Part shown: one piece after another, positions 33,286-43,570 of the stretch
How positions within the stretch are numbered: the first letter of the stretch is position 1
Layout of the letters: each line of letters opens with the position of its first letter
Assembly (NCBI GenBank): GCA_023376005.1
Contig: CM042179.1
Location: forward strand, 16,295,148 to 16,359,147
Reading direction: 5' to 3'
Source: Doryteuthis pealeii
Lineage: Eukaryota; Mollusca; Cephalopoda; Myopsida; Loliginidae
DNA: 64,000 nucleotides
The notes under the pieces: generated by a model
Told to the model about the DNA's origin: nothing
The model's database searches: none
The model's input: the letters and a program-made list of their open reading frames with translations, nothing else
Translations under genes and position numbers: made by a program

Positions 33286-33887
33286 TGAAAATGCATGGCC
33301 ATTTGATAATTAGCTGTCAAATGGAGATTTGAGTTTTAATTTAATTCAAAAAATAGTTGGGACCCAGACTTGAAAGAGAAAAGCTGTGTATCTTGGGGCC
33401 TAAGTGAAACTGCACCCCACAGGGAAGGACAACAGCTTGTGAATTAAGAGACAACTATCATCCTTAATGAATTTAGCAAAACCACACCACATCTACCTTC
33501 TTGAAACTGGCCCAAAGAAAAAAAATGTAAGAAACTGGAAATAGATACAATTGATTTTTTATAATCAATAGATTTGCTATTACTTCCTGTCATACAACTC
33601 CTGTCATCAAATACAGTTTACTTAGGACACCACCATACCAACCAATTTATTACACAAATTTTAATATAAAAAGATAAATAGATATTAAGTATTTCCATGA
33701 TAGGATTCAACCAAATTGGAGAACTCAGACATACATATAAACATCTGTATATGTGCATATATTTACATATACAGAGTATAGTATTAATAAATAGACCTAG
33801 TTACTCTGGTTTCTTAAATTAGATTTGAAGAGCCTAATTAGGCTGAAATAAATCTATAACTGATAAATTAAGGTTTTCATCTATTAG

Positions 33888-34030
33888 TGGGTTGTACTGA
33901 TAGCCCAGTGGTTAGAGGCTGGTGATAAATTGGTTGAGTTTCTATCCCGGCTGGAGGCAGCATGCAAAGTCTAGCCACATTGAAGAGACGTGATACATCG
34001 AAATAGGACTGTAGGTGGATTTTATATATG
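33888..34030 (+). mobile_element. SINE family H, copy 2, with decayed hammerhead
   Basis: Head GATAGCCCAGTGGTTAGAGG (A box), GAGTTTCTATCCCGGC (B box), linker AAGTCTAGCCACA, then a ribozyme remnant (33975-34020): UUGAAGA with C3 changed, a mispaired stem II, GAAA intact, and stem III/I altered. Ends in a GT run. Confidence 0.7.
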
Positions 34031-34051
34031 TGTGTGTGTGTGTGTATAAAG

Positions 34052-34280
34052 TTTTTAAAAAAGTAAAATAGACAGCAAGGGGGTCTATCTTCATTTCATT
34101 AGCGCTAGACCAGGGAGATTGTTTTAGAGCGAGGTGGAGCACTACACCTACCATCAGCTCCCTACTTTACCGCATGGATTCTAGTGATACTCATACACGG
34201 AGTTGGTGAGAGCTGGTATTGAACACAGAACCTTGTGGTTCCGAGCTAGATGCTCTACCGACCAAGCTAAACCGGGCCTA
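34052..34280 (-). mobile_element. SINE family K, copy 4
   Basis: Minus strand: GGTTTAGCTTGGTCGGTAG head, TTCAATACCAGC B box, GTAAAGTAGGGAGCTGATGG, GTAGGTGTAGTGCTCC, CCTGGTCTAGCGCTAATG. Complete but diverged. Confidence 0.8.
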
Positions 34281-34369
34281 TGAGATTATATATATATATA
34301 TATATATATATAAGTTGTACCTAATTTTGAAAGTTAATTAATAATTAATTATGCGGGCATACCTATTAA

Positions 34370-34535
34370 ATGTAAGGCTAAACAAATCGAGAAAAATCAA
34401 TCTCTGTATGTACATTTTGGCCTATTAGGCCTCATCAGCAGAGCTATATATTGTGTGTGATTCGAAACCCAACTGTCAAGCTGACAGGCGAGCATCTTAA
34501 CCCCTACACCAACTGGACTTTCTTAGATTTTTCGT
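34370..34535 (-). mobile_element. tRNA-Asp-like SINE, family D, with hammerhead-like motif
   Basis: Minus strand: CCAGTTGGTGTAGGGGTTAAG (A box region; core TGGTGTAGGGGTTA), GCTCGCCTGTCAGC with a GTC in the anticodon position as in tRNA-Asp, and GGGTTTCGAATC (B box). A hammerhead-like core follows at 34402-34443. Independent of family H by sequence. Confidence 0.65.
34402..34443 (-). ncRNA. hammerhead-like motif with G12 to A
   Basis: Stem I CUCUG/CAGAG (5 bp, perfect), core CUGAUGA, stem II GGCC/GGCC with loop UAAUA, AAAA in place of GAAA, short stem III in AUGUACAU, H17 = A. Only G12 departs from the canonical set, but it is a catalytic base. Confidence 0.6.
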
Positions 34536-34597
34536 TTTGTTTAGAAGTAGGTTATTATTCCTCTTATAGTGACTTCTACACGACAGTATGAGAAGTA

Positions 34598-34672
34598 AAT
34601 ACACAAGTGATGTGTTTATGATATGGCTAAAAAAAAAGCCATATCATAAACACATCGCTTGTGTATTTACTT
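34598..34672. repeat. near-perfect hairpin, arms about 35 bp
   Basis: AGTAAATACACAAGTGATG...ATATGGCT and AGCCATAT...CATCGCTTGTGTATTTACT flank an A-rich loop. One mismatch seen. Confidence 0.92.
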
Positions 34673-34689
34673 ATCATATATATATATAT

Positions 34690-34930
34690 ATATACCAACG
34701 CCGTAAAATAGAATATTTGACGTCATATTTCAAAACTGTTCTTCTTTCAAACTTAAAAAATTTTTAACTGAATAACACATAACTACCACTCGCTTTTCTC
34801 GTTATTCTGTGATAAATAATTTATTATCACCTTCCATATACCAACAAATGCCCTGAAGATGATCTAATTAATAGATCGAAACACTGCAGCGTCGGCCAAT
34901 AAACTCGCCATTTAAACCTGTGTTTTTTCA
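34690..34930 (+). repeat. Penelope-type terminal repeat with hammerhead, copy 2
   Basis: Parallels 9490-9760: GACGTCATATTTCAAA, GTGATAAATAATTT, CCTTCCATATACCAACAAATG and the ribozyme. Followed by CAATAAACTCGCC. Confidence 0.55.
34850..34896 (+). ncRNA. hammerhead-ribozyme-like motif, core intact, GUC site
   Basis: Stem I GCC/GGC (3 bp), core CUGAAGA, one extra U, stem II GAUCU/AGAUC (5 bp perfect, loop AAUUAAU), GAAA, stem III AC/GU with loop ACUGCAGC, cleavage triplet GUC. Pairing in stem II is kept although its sequence differs from 9697-9745 at the last pair. Extra U and short stem I make activity uncertain. Confidence 0.62.
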
Positions 34931-35764
34931 TTTTTCCTAATATACTACATTATATATATATATATATATATTTGAAGAAGCTCTTCTTGGTACAGTTTAT
35001 AAATTCTTTTGAAATAAAAAAACAAAAAAAAACATTGTTCCTATTATATTAACCCTTTCAATCTGCTACTTTCTTTAGACAGAAATATTATGTTTCAACT
35101 CAGATTAAATATGGTAATTAAGTTTCCAATTTTGAGAGGTTGGTTTTATTTGAGGTTGACTTTGTCATTACAGGTTTATCTTTACAGGAAAGACAAACAA
35201 GTAGGGGGGGGGGCGCATTTTTTTTTTTTTTTTAATAGTTTTTCAATGTTTCCATATTGACATTAATTGATGTGAGTAGATTGTTTATGAGTTTCTGGAA
35301 TTTTTTAGGATCTGTTTTATTTTTGTCCAGGAAATCCAAATATCTTTTTCAATTATTTTCAATTCCCAGACTCTTCATCAAAGAATGTGGGTAACTGGGT
35401 TTTTCTTTTAAAAAAACATCTAAATAAGAAAAAAAAAAAAAAAAAAAATCCACCATAACGAGAGTTTAAGTTTCTTTAAAAAGAAAATAGAGATTTAATA
35501 GTTTCATTTGTTGTTTTGAGGAATAATTTAAAAAAAACAATGAATAAATAAAAATGTACAGTTGTCTTAATTTGCTTTTTTAAATGCTAAATATGCAAAT
35601 TAGTTATCCTTATCAAATAAGTACCACTAAGTTGGCCAATATATAATAGGTATACCTGTATACATAAAAGATAAGTAAAAAAAACAAAAACAACTCACTA
35701 ATATAAACTGCAATTATTTTAACAGCACAATTTTATATATGTAAATACGTACAGACAACCATCT

Positions 35765-36048
35765 TAGTATGTATTTGCCAATCCCTCTACACGAGTAGGA
35801 TGTGACACAAGGTCACATTTTTAAGTGGAGTTTTAACAGGTTTGAATTCAGAGTTTTCCTTTTCATAGACTTATTGTCATATCAAGGTTAAACAGCTGTA
35901 CCCATAGCTGGAAGTTAGAATAATTGGATTCATACCTTTCCCAAGGGTATTAGCACAATGTGAAATGCAACCAGCCTCTTCTAGGGTTTGAACTTGTGTC
36001 ACCATGTCCATCTCCTATGACAATAACCATTACACAACAAGCATCTCA
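35765..36048 (-). mobile_element. SINE family R, copy 5
   Basis: Minus strand: head TAATGGTTATTGTCATAGG, GACACAAGTTCAAACCC, TTGCATTTCACATTGTGC, TACCCTTGGGAAAGG, and a tail with CATCCTACTCGTGTAGAGGG. Nearly complete. Confidence 0.82.
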
Positions 36049-36169
36049 ACTTTCTACAAAATTAATTTACTTTATACCAACATTAACAATTAAGAAATTC
36101 AAATATGAAAAAATTAATGAATTATTTTTCTAATTTAACAGATTTGGATTTTCTTTTTTCTTTATGTAA

Positions 36170-36437
36170 AAGTAAGGCTGCAGAGTGGCCTATTGTCAGT
36201 ATCAACCTCACACCAAGTGAGTCAATCCTTTTTTCACTAGCACTAAACCAGTGAGATTTTTTTTTTTTTTTTTGCTGAAGTGGGTGCTACACCTACTGTC
36301 AGCTTCCAGGTGCTTTACCACATATATCAGATAACCCAAGCTACTCATCTGTTGAGTTTGCAGTGTACAGTATCGAACCCAGAACCTTACAATTCCTAGG
36401 TGAATGCTCAACAAAACTGAGCTAAACTGAGTCCCTT
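36170..36437 (-). mobile_element. SINE family K, copy 5
   Basis: Minus strand: TTTAGCTCAGTTTTGTTGAG head, GGTTCTGGGTTCGATACTG, GTAAAGCACCTGGAAGCTG, AGGTGTAGCACCC, TGGTTTAGTGCTAG. Diverged. Confidence 0.75.
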
Positions 36438-36929
36438 TCTTTATGTAAAATGTTTTGATGAAGTACTGTGAACAACTTAAATTAAGTGACAAAAGATAAT
36501 GATAGTGATAAGACACATGTCCATCTATCAATTAGAATGAAAGGAATCAAATCAGTCAGCAGACAAAAGTCAACAAGGCCATTTAGGTTGGGTTTAACAA
36601 ACATTGAAGTAAATTGACCATTTCTAGATGTCAAGTAAATTTTTCATGTGTATTCTTAGGCTGGGAGGGTAAGGGCTATAAGATCAGTAAAATGTGTTGC
36701 TGTTTAATAATTAAAGTTAGGGTGTGGTTAATGCTTGTGTGAGAAATAGGTGATTAGAAATTGTTGTCTGGAGTTCAAAATTAGACCTTGTAAGCAAGAA
36801 CCTATAAGTACTTTGTAATAGAGTACTTATTTTATTGCTTAGAGCAGAAAGTTTCTGCTCTGAGAAAGTGAGGTTTTTTTTGCAATGGAACAAGAGGCAG
36901 ATAAGTGTTTGGGAATATCAGTAATGAGA

Positions 36930-37065
36930 TACAAGGAATATCCAAAATGTATATACGTTTACTAATCCAACAGGTTTATTAATATACAAAACTAAAATAA
37001 AATAGTGTATGTATCCTACCAGTATTACTATGCTACTTTTTCATATAGTTGCCATCAAGATTGAT
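36930..37065 (-). mobile_element. possible mariner-like 3' fragment
   Basis: The minus strand reads CINLDGNYMKK then stop, like the C-terminal C-x-x-x-x-G-x-Y-x-E/K end of mariner transposases, followed by an AAACGTATATACATTTTGG end of terminal-repeat type. One short match only. Confidence 0.4.
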
Positions 37066-37084
37066 GCATAATCATATAAGGGGG

Positions 37085-37215
37085 AATCTCTGTAGAATAG
37101 TAGCTAACATGCTGGACAGCAACATCATAGTAAGCGAGTTCAAATTCCAGTCACACTATTATGTTCACTTTCAGACTAATACCCTTGGGAAAACTTTGAG
37201 CAAAATACCTGACGG
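37085..37215 (+). mobile_element. tRNA-like SINE fragment
   Basis: AGTAGCTAACATGCTGGAC (A-box-like) and GAGTTCAAATTCCAGTC (B box), then TAATACCCTTGGGAAAAC shared with family R. Confidence 0.55.
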
Positions 37216-38189
37216 TATATAATCGTTTTTATTTCACACATTATATATGCAAATAATCCTCAGTCTGTCTTCTATTACTGGTATAGTGCTTTTTTTTGCT
37301 TCTCTTATATTTTTTTAAGAAATTGCCTTCAAATTTGTTCTATTGTATTTTCGCTTCCACAAAAAACTGTTTGTTCTTCCAGGTGTCTTCTAATTGAGTG
37401 TAAAATTTCAAGAATATTGATAAAGATTAGCCACTATGATTTTGAAAAACAAAGTAGTGTGTAAAAATTAGTCTAAAAAAAAAAATTTTTTTTTAAATTT
37501 AAAAAAAAAAAAGTCATATTCTATGTTTTTGGTTTTTCTAAGCAAAATATCATTTTAACTCGCTGTAAAAAAATTATTCAATTAATAAATCACGTAAAAG
37601 TTATATATTTAGAAAGATTATTTTATTTTCTTTCCAACCATATAAATATTTTTAAGATTGGTTTGGAAATACTCAAGAAATTGAAAATTTTACTGATTAA
37701 GGTCGCAATTTTGAAAATGTCCGCATTTATCAGCTAAATGCTTGTAATGCTACATAAAATATAAGCTTCATGTTGTCTCCAGTCTTGACAAAAAATCTTA
37801 GTAAGATCAGCATCTTAAAGTCAGACCAGACCAGTTAGAAGAAAATGAAGAAATCAACTACTGAAATAAAGTACCAGCCACTTACTTGAGCTACTCTGAA
37901 AGACAAGTAAGTAAGAAAAGACTTAAATATTCGGGAGATATAACCACAGATGTCACCCCGAAAGAAAGGAAGAAATAGAAAAGAACTCTCGTCATATTAT
38001 ATACCCAATAAGTGGGTATACAACAATATCCTATTTATGCCAAGTAGTATGTTACCTTTTGGGCATCCTTGTAGTGGATTTTATACATAAGGGTATTTTG
38101 AATGTATACCTTTTCCTATATGGAAAGACAATAAAAACACTTGATCTGTGTATGCTCAAACTGATCTTAATTGTATATTTTAGTACAAG

Positions 38190-38482
38190 ATACAATATTA
38201 GGTTGGCATATACTAACACGACAGTTATCTCATCATAGGAAATGGAATTGACAACCAGATTTCCTGGACAAGGCTGTTTGTATTTCACTTCACGCTAATG
38301 CCCTTGAGAAAGGTTTGACTTCATCTGTTTTCCTCCCAGCTATGGGAGGGCAGACTGGGCTCTTTAGCCTTGGTGGGGCAACCAGTCTAGGAGAAGGAAG
38401 GTCAAATTCAAACCAGCTTTACTCTGCTTAAAAATTGACCTGTTATCACATCCTGCCCATGGTGGAGGGGTTGAGTAAATAC
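38190..38482 (+). mobile_element. SINE family R, copy 6
   Basis: Body with GGACAAGGCTGTTTG, CTTGAGAAAGGTTTGA, CTCCCAGCTATGGG, GCAGACTGGGCTCTTTAGCC, CAACCAGTCTAGGAGAAGG and tail TCCTGCCCATGGTGGAGGGG. The head is diverged. Confidence 0.8.
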
Positions 38483-39044
38483 ACACTAAACGTTAATAGT
38501 TAAGAATTACTAGTTTACTTTAGAGAAGATAAAATCTAACATGATAAAAGTACAAGCAGCCTAATTCATAATTTTGTTATATTTATACCAGAACTTTCCA
38601 CACTGAACTTTTTGTTAAAATTAACTCTAAATTGCCACTCTAAATTGAGTATTAATATTTATATGTTTTTTTGATGTTTCACTGACTTTTTTCACTAATT
38701 TAAATGGCTTAGCTAATAAAACTTAAGTAATGTGTTTCAAAAGAAAAAAAAAAGAAAGTTATTTTAAAAAATGATGTAATCAATCAAAACATTTGGAAAG
38801 ATCTCATCCATACCACACAAATAACTTTCAACATTTGTATTAAAAAAAAAAAAAATTTAAAAAAGCCAACATGAAACTAAAACTAGTTCTAATAAAAAGG
38901 AAATAACTTGACAAGAAAAAAAACAAAAAACTGTATTGAACTAAATTGAGCAAATTTATTTCTAGTGTCAAATGGATTGAAACTAAATCAAAAAAATATT
39001 TAAATATACATTATCAGGATGTAACATAACTATATTTGGTTTAA

Positions 39045-39268
39045 AATTACAAATAAGTAAAATAAGAAATAAATAATTAGAGGATAAATAGACTGGGCTG
39101 TACTGTAAACAATGGCAAAAACTGAAAATATTACAGTGAAAAACCACTTAGCACACTTGTTTAAATGGTCAATAAAGAATTAATTGTTTTTTGTTGTTAT
39201 AATAACAAGAAAAAAAAGACAATTCAAAATGAAATAATGTATAAGTAAAACCTTTTTTTTTCAATTAT
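39045..39268. repeat. direct repeat of TMEM47 exon 1 flank (distal copy)
   Basis: ACAATGGCAAAAACTGAAAATATTACAGTGA-type text, CACTTAGCACAC and GGTCAATAAAGAATTAATTG also occur at 41885-42130. Spacing 2.85 kb, same orientation. Confidence 0.8.
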
Positions 39269-39479
39269 TAAAAAAACAAAAAAACAACTGTCTGCCATGT
39301 TAATTGTGATTGTCTATCTTCTACAGAATTTCTGATTTTATTCATTTTTGCAAGTTTTAGTCCTATCTTAGCTTTCTTTCTTAAGATTTTGCACATACAT
39401 GAAAACAAGAAGACACTTAAGAAAATGTTCCCCATAGCCACAGAAACACTGAAAGATGTGAATCTATTCATGGATTAAG

Positions 39480-40150
39480 ACAAAACAGAGTTCACCTATG
39501 CATATCTCTTGGATATACACAACCTAGGTAAAAATAAGACATCCCTTAGGTAAGATGAAGATTGGAAGAAGATAAAGATTCTTGGGTCAATGTTCTGCAA
39601 CTTTTCTGACATAGTGGCTCGTTGTGTAATAGGTAACGTTGCTTTCTGATATTTCTAGAAGATATGGATCTGCAGATCAACAATTCCTCTAACAAAGAGA
39701 CTGCACCTATATGATGCAACATTTGAGTCTTTGATGGTGTACAATTGCAACAGTTGGGCAGCTCTAAAGGGGCAGCTATGGATAAGCTCTGTCACTGCAA
39801 ACATCTAAGAACTATCACCAGACACCAATGGCCTAATCTCCAGCAAGGCTCTGTACAAAATGCACAATACTATTCCACTATAAACAAGGGTGGCACAACT
39901 ACGATGACCCATGTTTGGTCATGTATATGAATGCCTGTAAAAAGCACTTGCACAAAAATCCCTGGGATTTGCTGCAATAGGATCAAACGACTACTGGGCA
40001 CAAAGTGGCTGCCACTTCACAGAATTACTTGGTAAGCTGCAGGCAAACCTCCAAAATGCAAAACTGGGAGCCCTAAGATCTGGCAAACACCTGAGGGACC
40101 CTCACAAACTAAGTAGTTTCAAATGAAGGACTGAATGCTGCTGTAGGAGG
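39480..40150 (+). mobile_element. LINE RT C-terminal relic
   Basis: Translates in pieces to the C-terminal region of a non-LTR reverse transcriptase: EFTYAYLLDI, KILGSMFCNFSDIVARCV, RLHLYDATFESLMVYNCNSW, then SSKALYKMHNTIPL, FGHVYECL and a tail. Stops and frameshifts throughout. A third LINE type, different from LINE-A and LINE-C. Confidence 0.6.
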
Positions 40151-40974
40151 TTCCAAACTACTACAATGGCAGAATACAATAAATGATGATGAGGTTTGTT
40201 TTTTTATATGTAGGGCAAATCAGATTAGTATAATTTTTCTTTTAAAACCATATTGCTGAAATACTACTAACAGAAGAATTACTTAATAAGATCTTTAAGA
40301 TCTTATTGAAGAAAGAAAAAACATTTATACATAAAAGAGATTATAATATTTAAATTAGTAAAAAAAATGCTTGTTTACATCATTCGTTTCATCAAAGAAA
40401 GTTGAAAAGAAATGAATGTCTTAAGATAATAATTAATAAGGTTCTGTCAAAATTGTAGGAAGTCATTTACAAATGTCCACTATCAACATTTTAGTTGAAT
40501 TATAAGTTTCTAATTAAAGAAAAAAGAGACAGACAAAATTTAATCTTTTTTTTTATCTTATTTTAATTTTTACGAAATAAAAAGAAAATTTAAGTTAAAC
40601 CATCTTAACAAATTGTATTAATTAACTTAATAGCAGGAACGAATTTTCTCTATCAGTCAAATTTTCTCTATGAGTCAAATCTTTGACACTTGCCTGAAGG
40701 GATGTCTCCAAATGGAATGTTATGACGCATGTTCTATGTGCTCAACTAAAAAGTTTTAAACAATTAATCGTATGAAGTTTGTTTTGTGTTTATATTGGGC
40801 GGGGAGTTGTTTTTTTCAACATCCTCAAATACATCATTGTGTATATAACATTTTAGTTTAATAAATAGTTATTTTATTTTAAAACTGAAAATGCGTATTA
40901 TGAAACGTATTCCAATGAAACCTGTTTTAAATTCTGGTTAAATACATTTCATAACTTTTTAAAAATTGTAACAC

Positions 40975-41058
40975 ACGAGTAGCGTTCCCATTATAACACC
41001 CAGTGAGAATCAAATTCGCTAACTATTTACTCTAACAATTACACCAGGCGAGATATAA
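40975..41058 (-). mobile_element. tRNA-like SINE head fragment
   Basis: Minus strand: CGCCTGGTGTAATTGTTAGAG (A box core TGGTGTAATTGTTA) and GCGAATTTGATTCTCACTGG (B box). The body is absent. Confidence 0.5.
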
Positions 41059-41114
41059 CAACTTCATGTTTCATAGTTTTAAAATACTGATCAAATAACG
41101 TTAATTTTATTATC

Positions 41115-41212
41115 TAACAAATAAAAACTTTATCCTATCTATTTCAATTTTAAAAATCAAATGTCAGTTCATTTTTAAAATTGAAATAAATAAGATAAAG
41201 TTTTTTTTATTT
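41115..41212. repeat. hairpin (inverted repeat)
   Basis: AAAAACTTTATCCTATCTAT-TTCAATTTTAAAAAT and ATTTTTAAAATTGAA-ATAAATAAGATAAAGTTTTT arms about 35 bp. Confidence 0.88.
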
Positions 41213-41884
41213 CAGAAATGAAATAAAAGTTTATAGTAACACCGTCCAAAACACAAAACTCTTACATTCCTAAGTATTACATACTAACGGAAGTAATAAT
41301 AAGTAAATAATTTCCAGGTATTTTTTAAATATATGTAATTTATAAAAACAATGTTTGTAAATCAGGATTATAAAAAGAAAAAGAAAAAAAAAAAACAACC
41401 CTGAATGTAAAAAAAGTTCTTACTAGATTAATTTATTAATTTGTTTAATTTTTCAATCAAATCGGAAAGAAAACTTTGAAATTTCGTGAAATATTCCGGA
41501 CAAATATCAAAGTTTTTCATTTCATAAAAAAATATTAAAGCAAAATCTTTAATTTTTGTTAAATTATTTTTAGACTTTCATTTGACAATGCTTTAAAAAT
41601 TATCAATTATGGTTAAAAGTTTATTGAAATTAGTAAATAAATCTGATCGTATTAATAAAACTAATTGGTCTTCTTACGAAACTTTTAAATAAATAAAAAA
41701 TTAAAATGAATAAAAATTAAAAAGAGAAAAAAGGTTAAAGTCAGCTTGACATTTAAATCGGCGGCAAAAACTACAGGTATGAAAGATTTTTTTTAAAATA
41801 GATAATCGGGATTGGACGTGGAGTAAATAAAGTGAAACACACCAAACTTTTCGAAAAGTAGGTTTCGTTTTTAATTATGAAAAA

Positions 41885-42130
41885 ATACTAATAAGTAAAA
41901 CAAGGAATAAATATTTGGGGGGGATAAATAGCCTCGGTTGTATTGATAAACATTAAACAATGACAAAAAGTAAAAATATTACAGTGAGAAAAGCACTTAG
42001 CACACCTGTTGTTTGAACGGTCAATAATAAAGAATTAATTATTGTTGTTTTTTGTTTTTATGTTTAAAAAGAAAACAAAAAAAAAGAAGAATTCAAAATT
42101 TAAAAAAATGTATAACTGAATCTTTATTTA
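41885..42130. repeat. direct repeat of TMEM47 exon 1 flank (proximal copy)
   Basis: Partner of 39045-39268; it ends about 30 bp from the donor of coding exon 1. Confidence 0.8.
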
Positions 42131-42160
42131 TTTATTTTTTTAAATAAAACATATAATTAC

Positions 42161-42202
42161 CTTAAACGGTCGAATTACTGTTGTTGTGGATACTACCGAC
42201 AT
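42161..42202 (-). CDS. TMEM47: TMEM47-like, coding exon 1
   Basis: The first coding exon encodes 14 residues: a short cytoplasmic N-terminus beginning MSVVSTTT and ending RPFK. The start codon has A at -3, a good eukaryotic context. The exon ends AAG followed by GTAATT, a normal donor, and leaves phase 0, which joins exactly to exon 2. The arrangement matches the TMEM47 family, where a short basic N-terminus ending in a Pro-x-Lys stretch leads straight into the first membrane segment. The 5' UTR and transcription start cannot be fixed from sequence alone. Confidence 0.8.
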
Positions 42203-43045
42203 TGTCACCAAAAGAATTTCCAGAAGCGGCCAAGTTAAACTTGTTTAAGTTATGAGTTATTTACCTTGTTTATGGCAATGTGTTTCTGGTCTTGCCCTAT
42301 AGATGGCGCTTTTTGACATTAATAACTTAACTTGTAAGCATTGTTAAAAAGATTGCTTCGGAAAAGTGGTATTTAAAATATGCAAATTGGGAACCACCCA
42401 ACTACTGCGAAACCAAGGTTAAACAATGAAATCTTGATTTAAATTAACATAATGAGTATGCGTCGTTAATAGTAACAAACAAACAAAAAATAAGTGCTTT
42501 TCACCTTAAACTAAAATTAGGAGTTCACATCAATAGAAGTTTAAGATAAAAATGTTGATTAATTTAGTTAAGGTGATTGCCGATTTATCGTGACTTTTCT
42601 TATCCAAGATTTGAAATCTAAAGAACCAATGCTGGCTAATTGTGTAACTAAGCATGAAAAAAGGAAATAGTATTCTTTAAGTTTGAGTCATAAATTACCT
42701 GTTGTAAAATGTAAATTGACATTACAATAAAAAGAGACAATTTGTAACAAAACAGCATAAGATTTTATTTAGCATTTATAAATACATGAAAGGTTAAGGT
42801 TGGAAAGTAGGTGTGTACAATAATTTTAATTCCGATGATGAATTTTATAGGGTGCTTTGTATAACTTTTTTCTTCTTTTCTTTTTTTTTTTTTTTTTTTG
42901 ATAATGATTAAAGAACGTGCTCTTTATGAACAGAGTTACAGGTTACTTTTTAATATGATTTTTTTTCTTTCTTTTTTTGTTTTTTTTTTTCTTTCTTTTT
43001 TTTCTGTTTTTTGTGTATGTTTTTGTAATCTGAATTCTCGACAAC
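42203..43045. other. upstream flank of the TMEM47-like gene
   Basis: Probable 5' UTR and promoter side of the gene for the first few hundred bp, then T-rich runs (42880-43015). No recognised repeat. Confidence 0.4.
42299..42309. promoter_or_regulatory. CTCF-like core ahead of the TMEM47-like start codon
   Basis: The plus strand reads ATAGATGGCGC about 97 bp upstream of the TMEM47-like start codon. It resembles the AGATGGCGC core bound by insect CTCF and also contains an ATGGC element like YY1. One short match in a large window is weak evidence. Confidence 0.22.
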
Positions 43046-43340
43046 ATTTTTGGTTATTTGGAGTAGACTGAATTCAGGAGCGTAAATTTTACTATAGTCT
43101 AATCAACAGATGTTAGTGGGATATGAAATGAAATCCAATTTATATATTTTTAATTTCTCAATTAGGATTTTTGATAAAAAATAAAACTCTAAGGAAAACA
43201 ACTTAATACGTTAATTCATTTATAAGTTTTTTAAAAATTAAACAACATTAATTGATTTAAAGTTGTTGCGTAGTGATTCAGTAATTAACTTTTTTTTTAA
43301 TTCAGAACTGCAAAAGTGGACTGTTTTATTTATTTATTTT
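43046..43340 (-). repeat. inverted arm S, left copy
   Basis: Reverse complement of 45776-45985 (shared GTTGTTGCGTAGTGATTCAG, AACTCTAAGGAAAACAACTTA, CAGATGTTAGTGG). It also holds GCAAAAGTGGACTGTTTTA, found inverted at 56022. Confidence 0.85.
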
Positions 43341-43488
43341 TTTTTTTATTTTTTTTTTTTTTTGTTACTCTGAAATATAAATATCGTTAAATACACGTCA
43401 AAATTACAACCGAATAGTAATTTTCAGTTCATAGGACTTGGTAAGTCTATAAACTTTATAATCTTGATAAGTTTATAATCTCAGGACT

Positions 43489-43489
<1 letters not shown>

Positions 43490-43570
<81 letters not shown>

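Larger units (their letters stand above)
28227..42160 (-). other. TMEM47 intron 1 (host of nested repeats)
   Basis: A 13.9-kb first intron. Stretches not itemised separately (29200-29940, 30800-31600, 32100-32650, 33300-33880, 34975-35760, 36450-36920, 37230-38180, 38500-39040, 40160-40970) are AT-rich and hold no recognised gene. Confidence 0.6.
17457..42202 (-). other. TMEM47: TMEM47-like gene, coding span (4 exons, 3 introns)
   Basis: This is the extent from start to stop codon of a four-exon gene. Coding lengths of 42, 172, 153 and 224 nt sum to 591 nt, giving 196 residues plus stop; human TMEM47 is about 181. Introns are about 13.9 kb, 8.0 kb and 2.2 kb, all GT-AG, with phases 0, 1 and 1. 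The protein has four hydrophobic segments and the claudin-superfamily signature in its first loop. The family works at cell junctions and in the plasma membrane (TMEM47 in adherens junctions, PERP in desmosomes and p53 responses). That role is family knowledge and is not shown by this sequence. The introns hold most of the repeats listed below. Confidence 0.85.
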
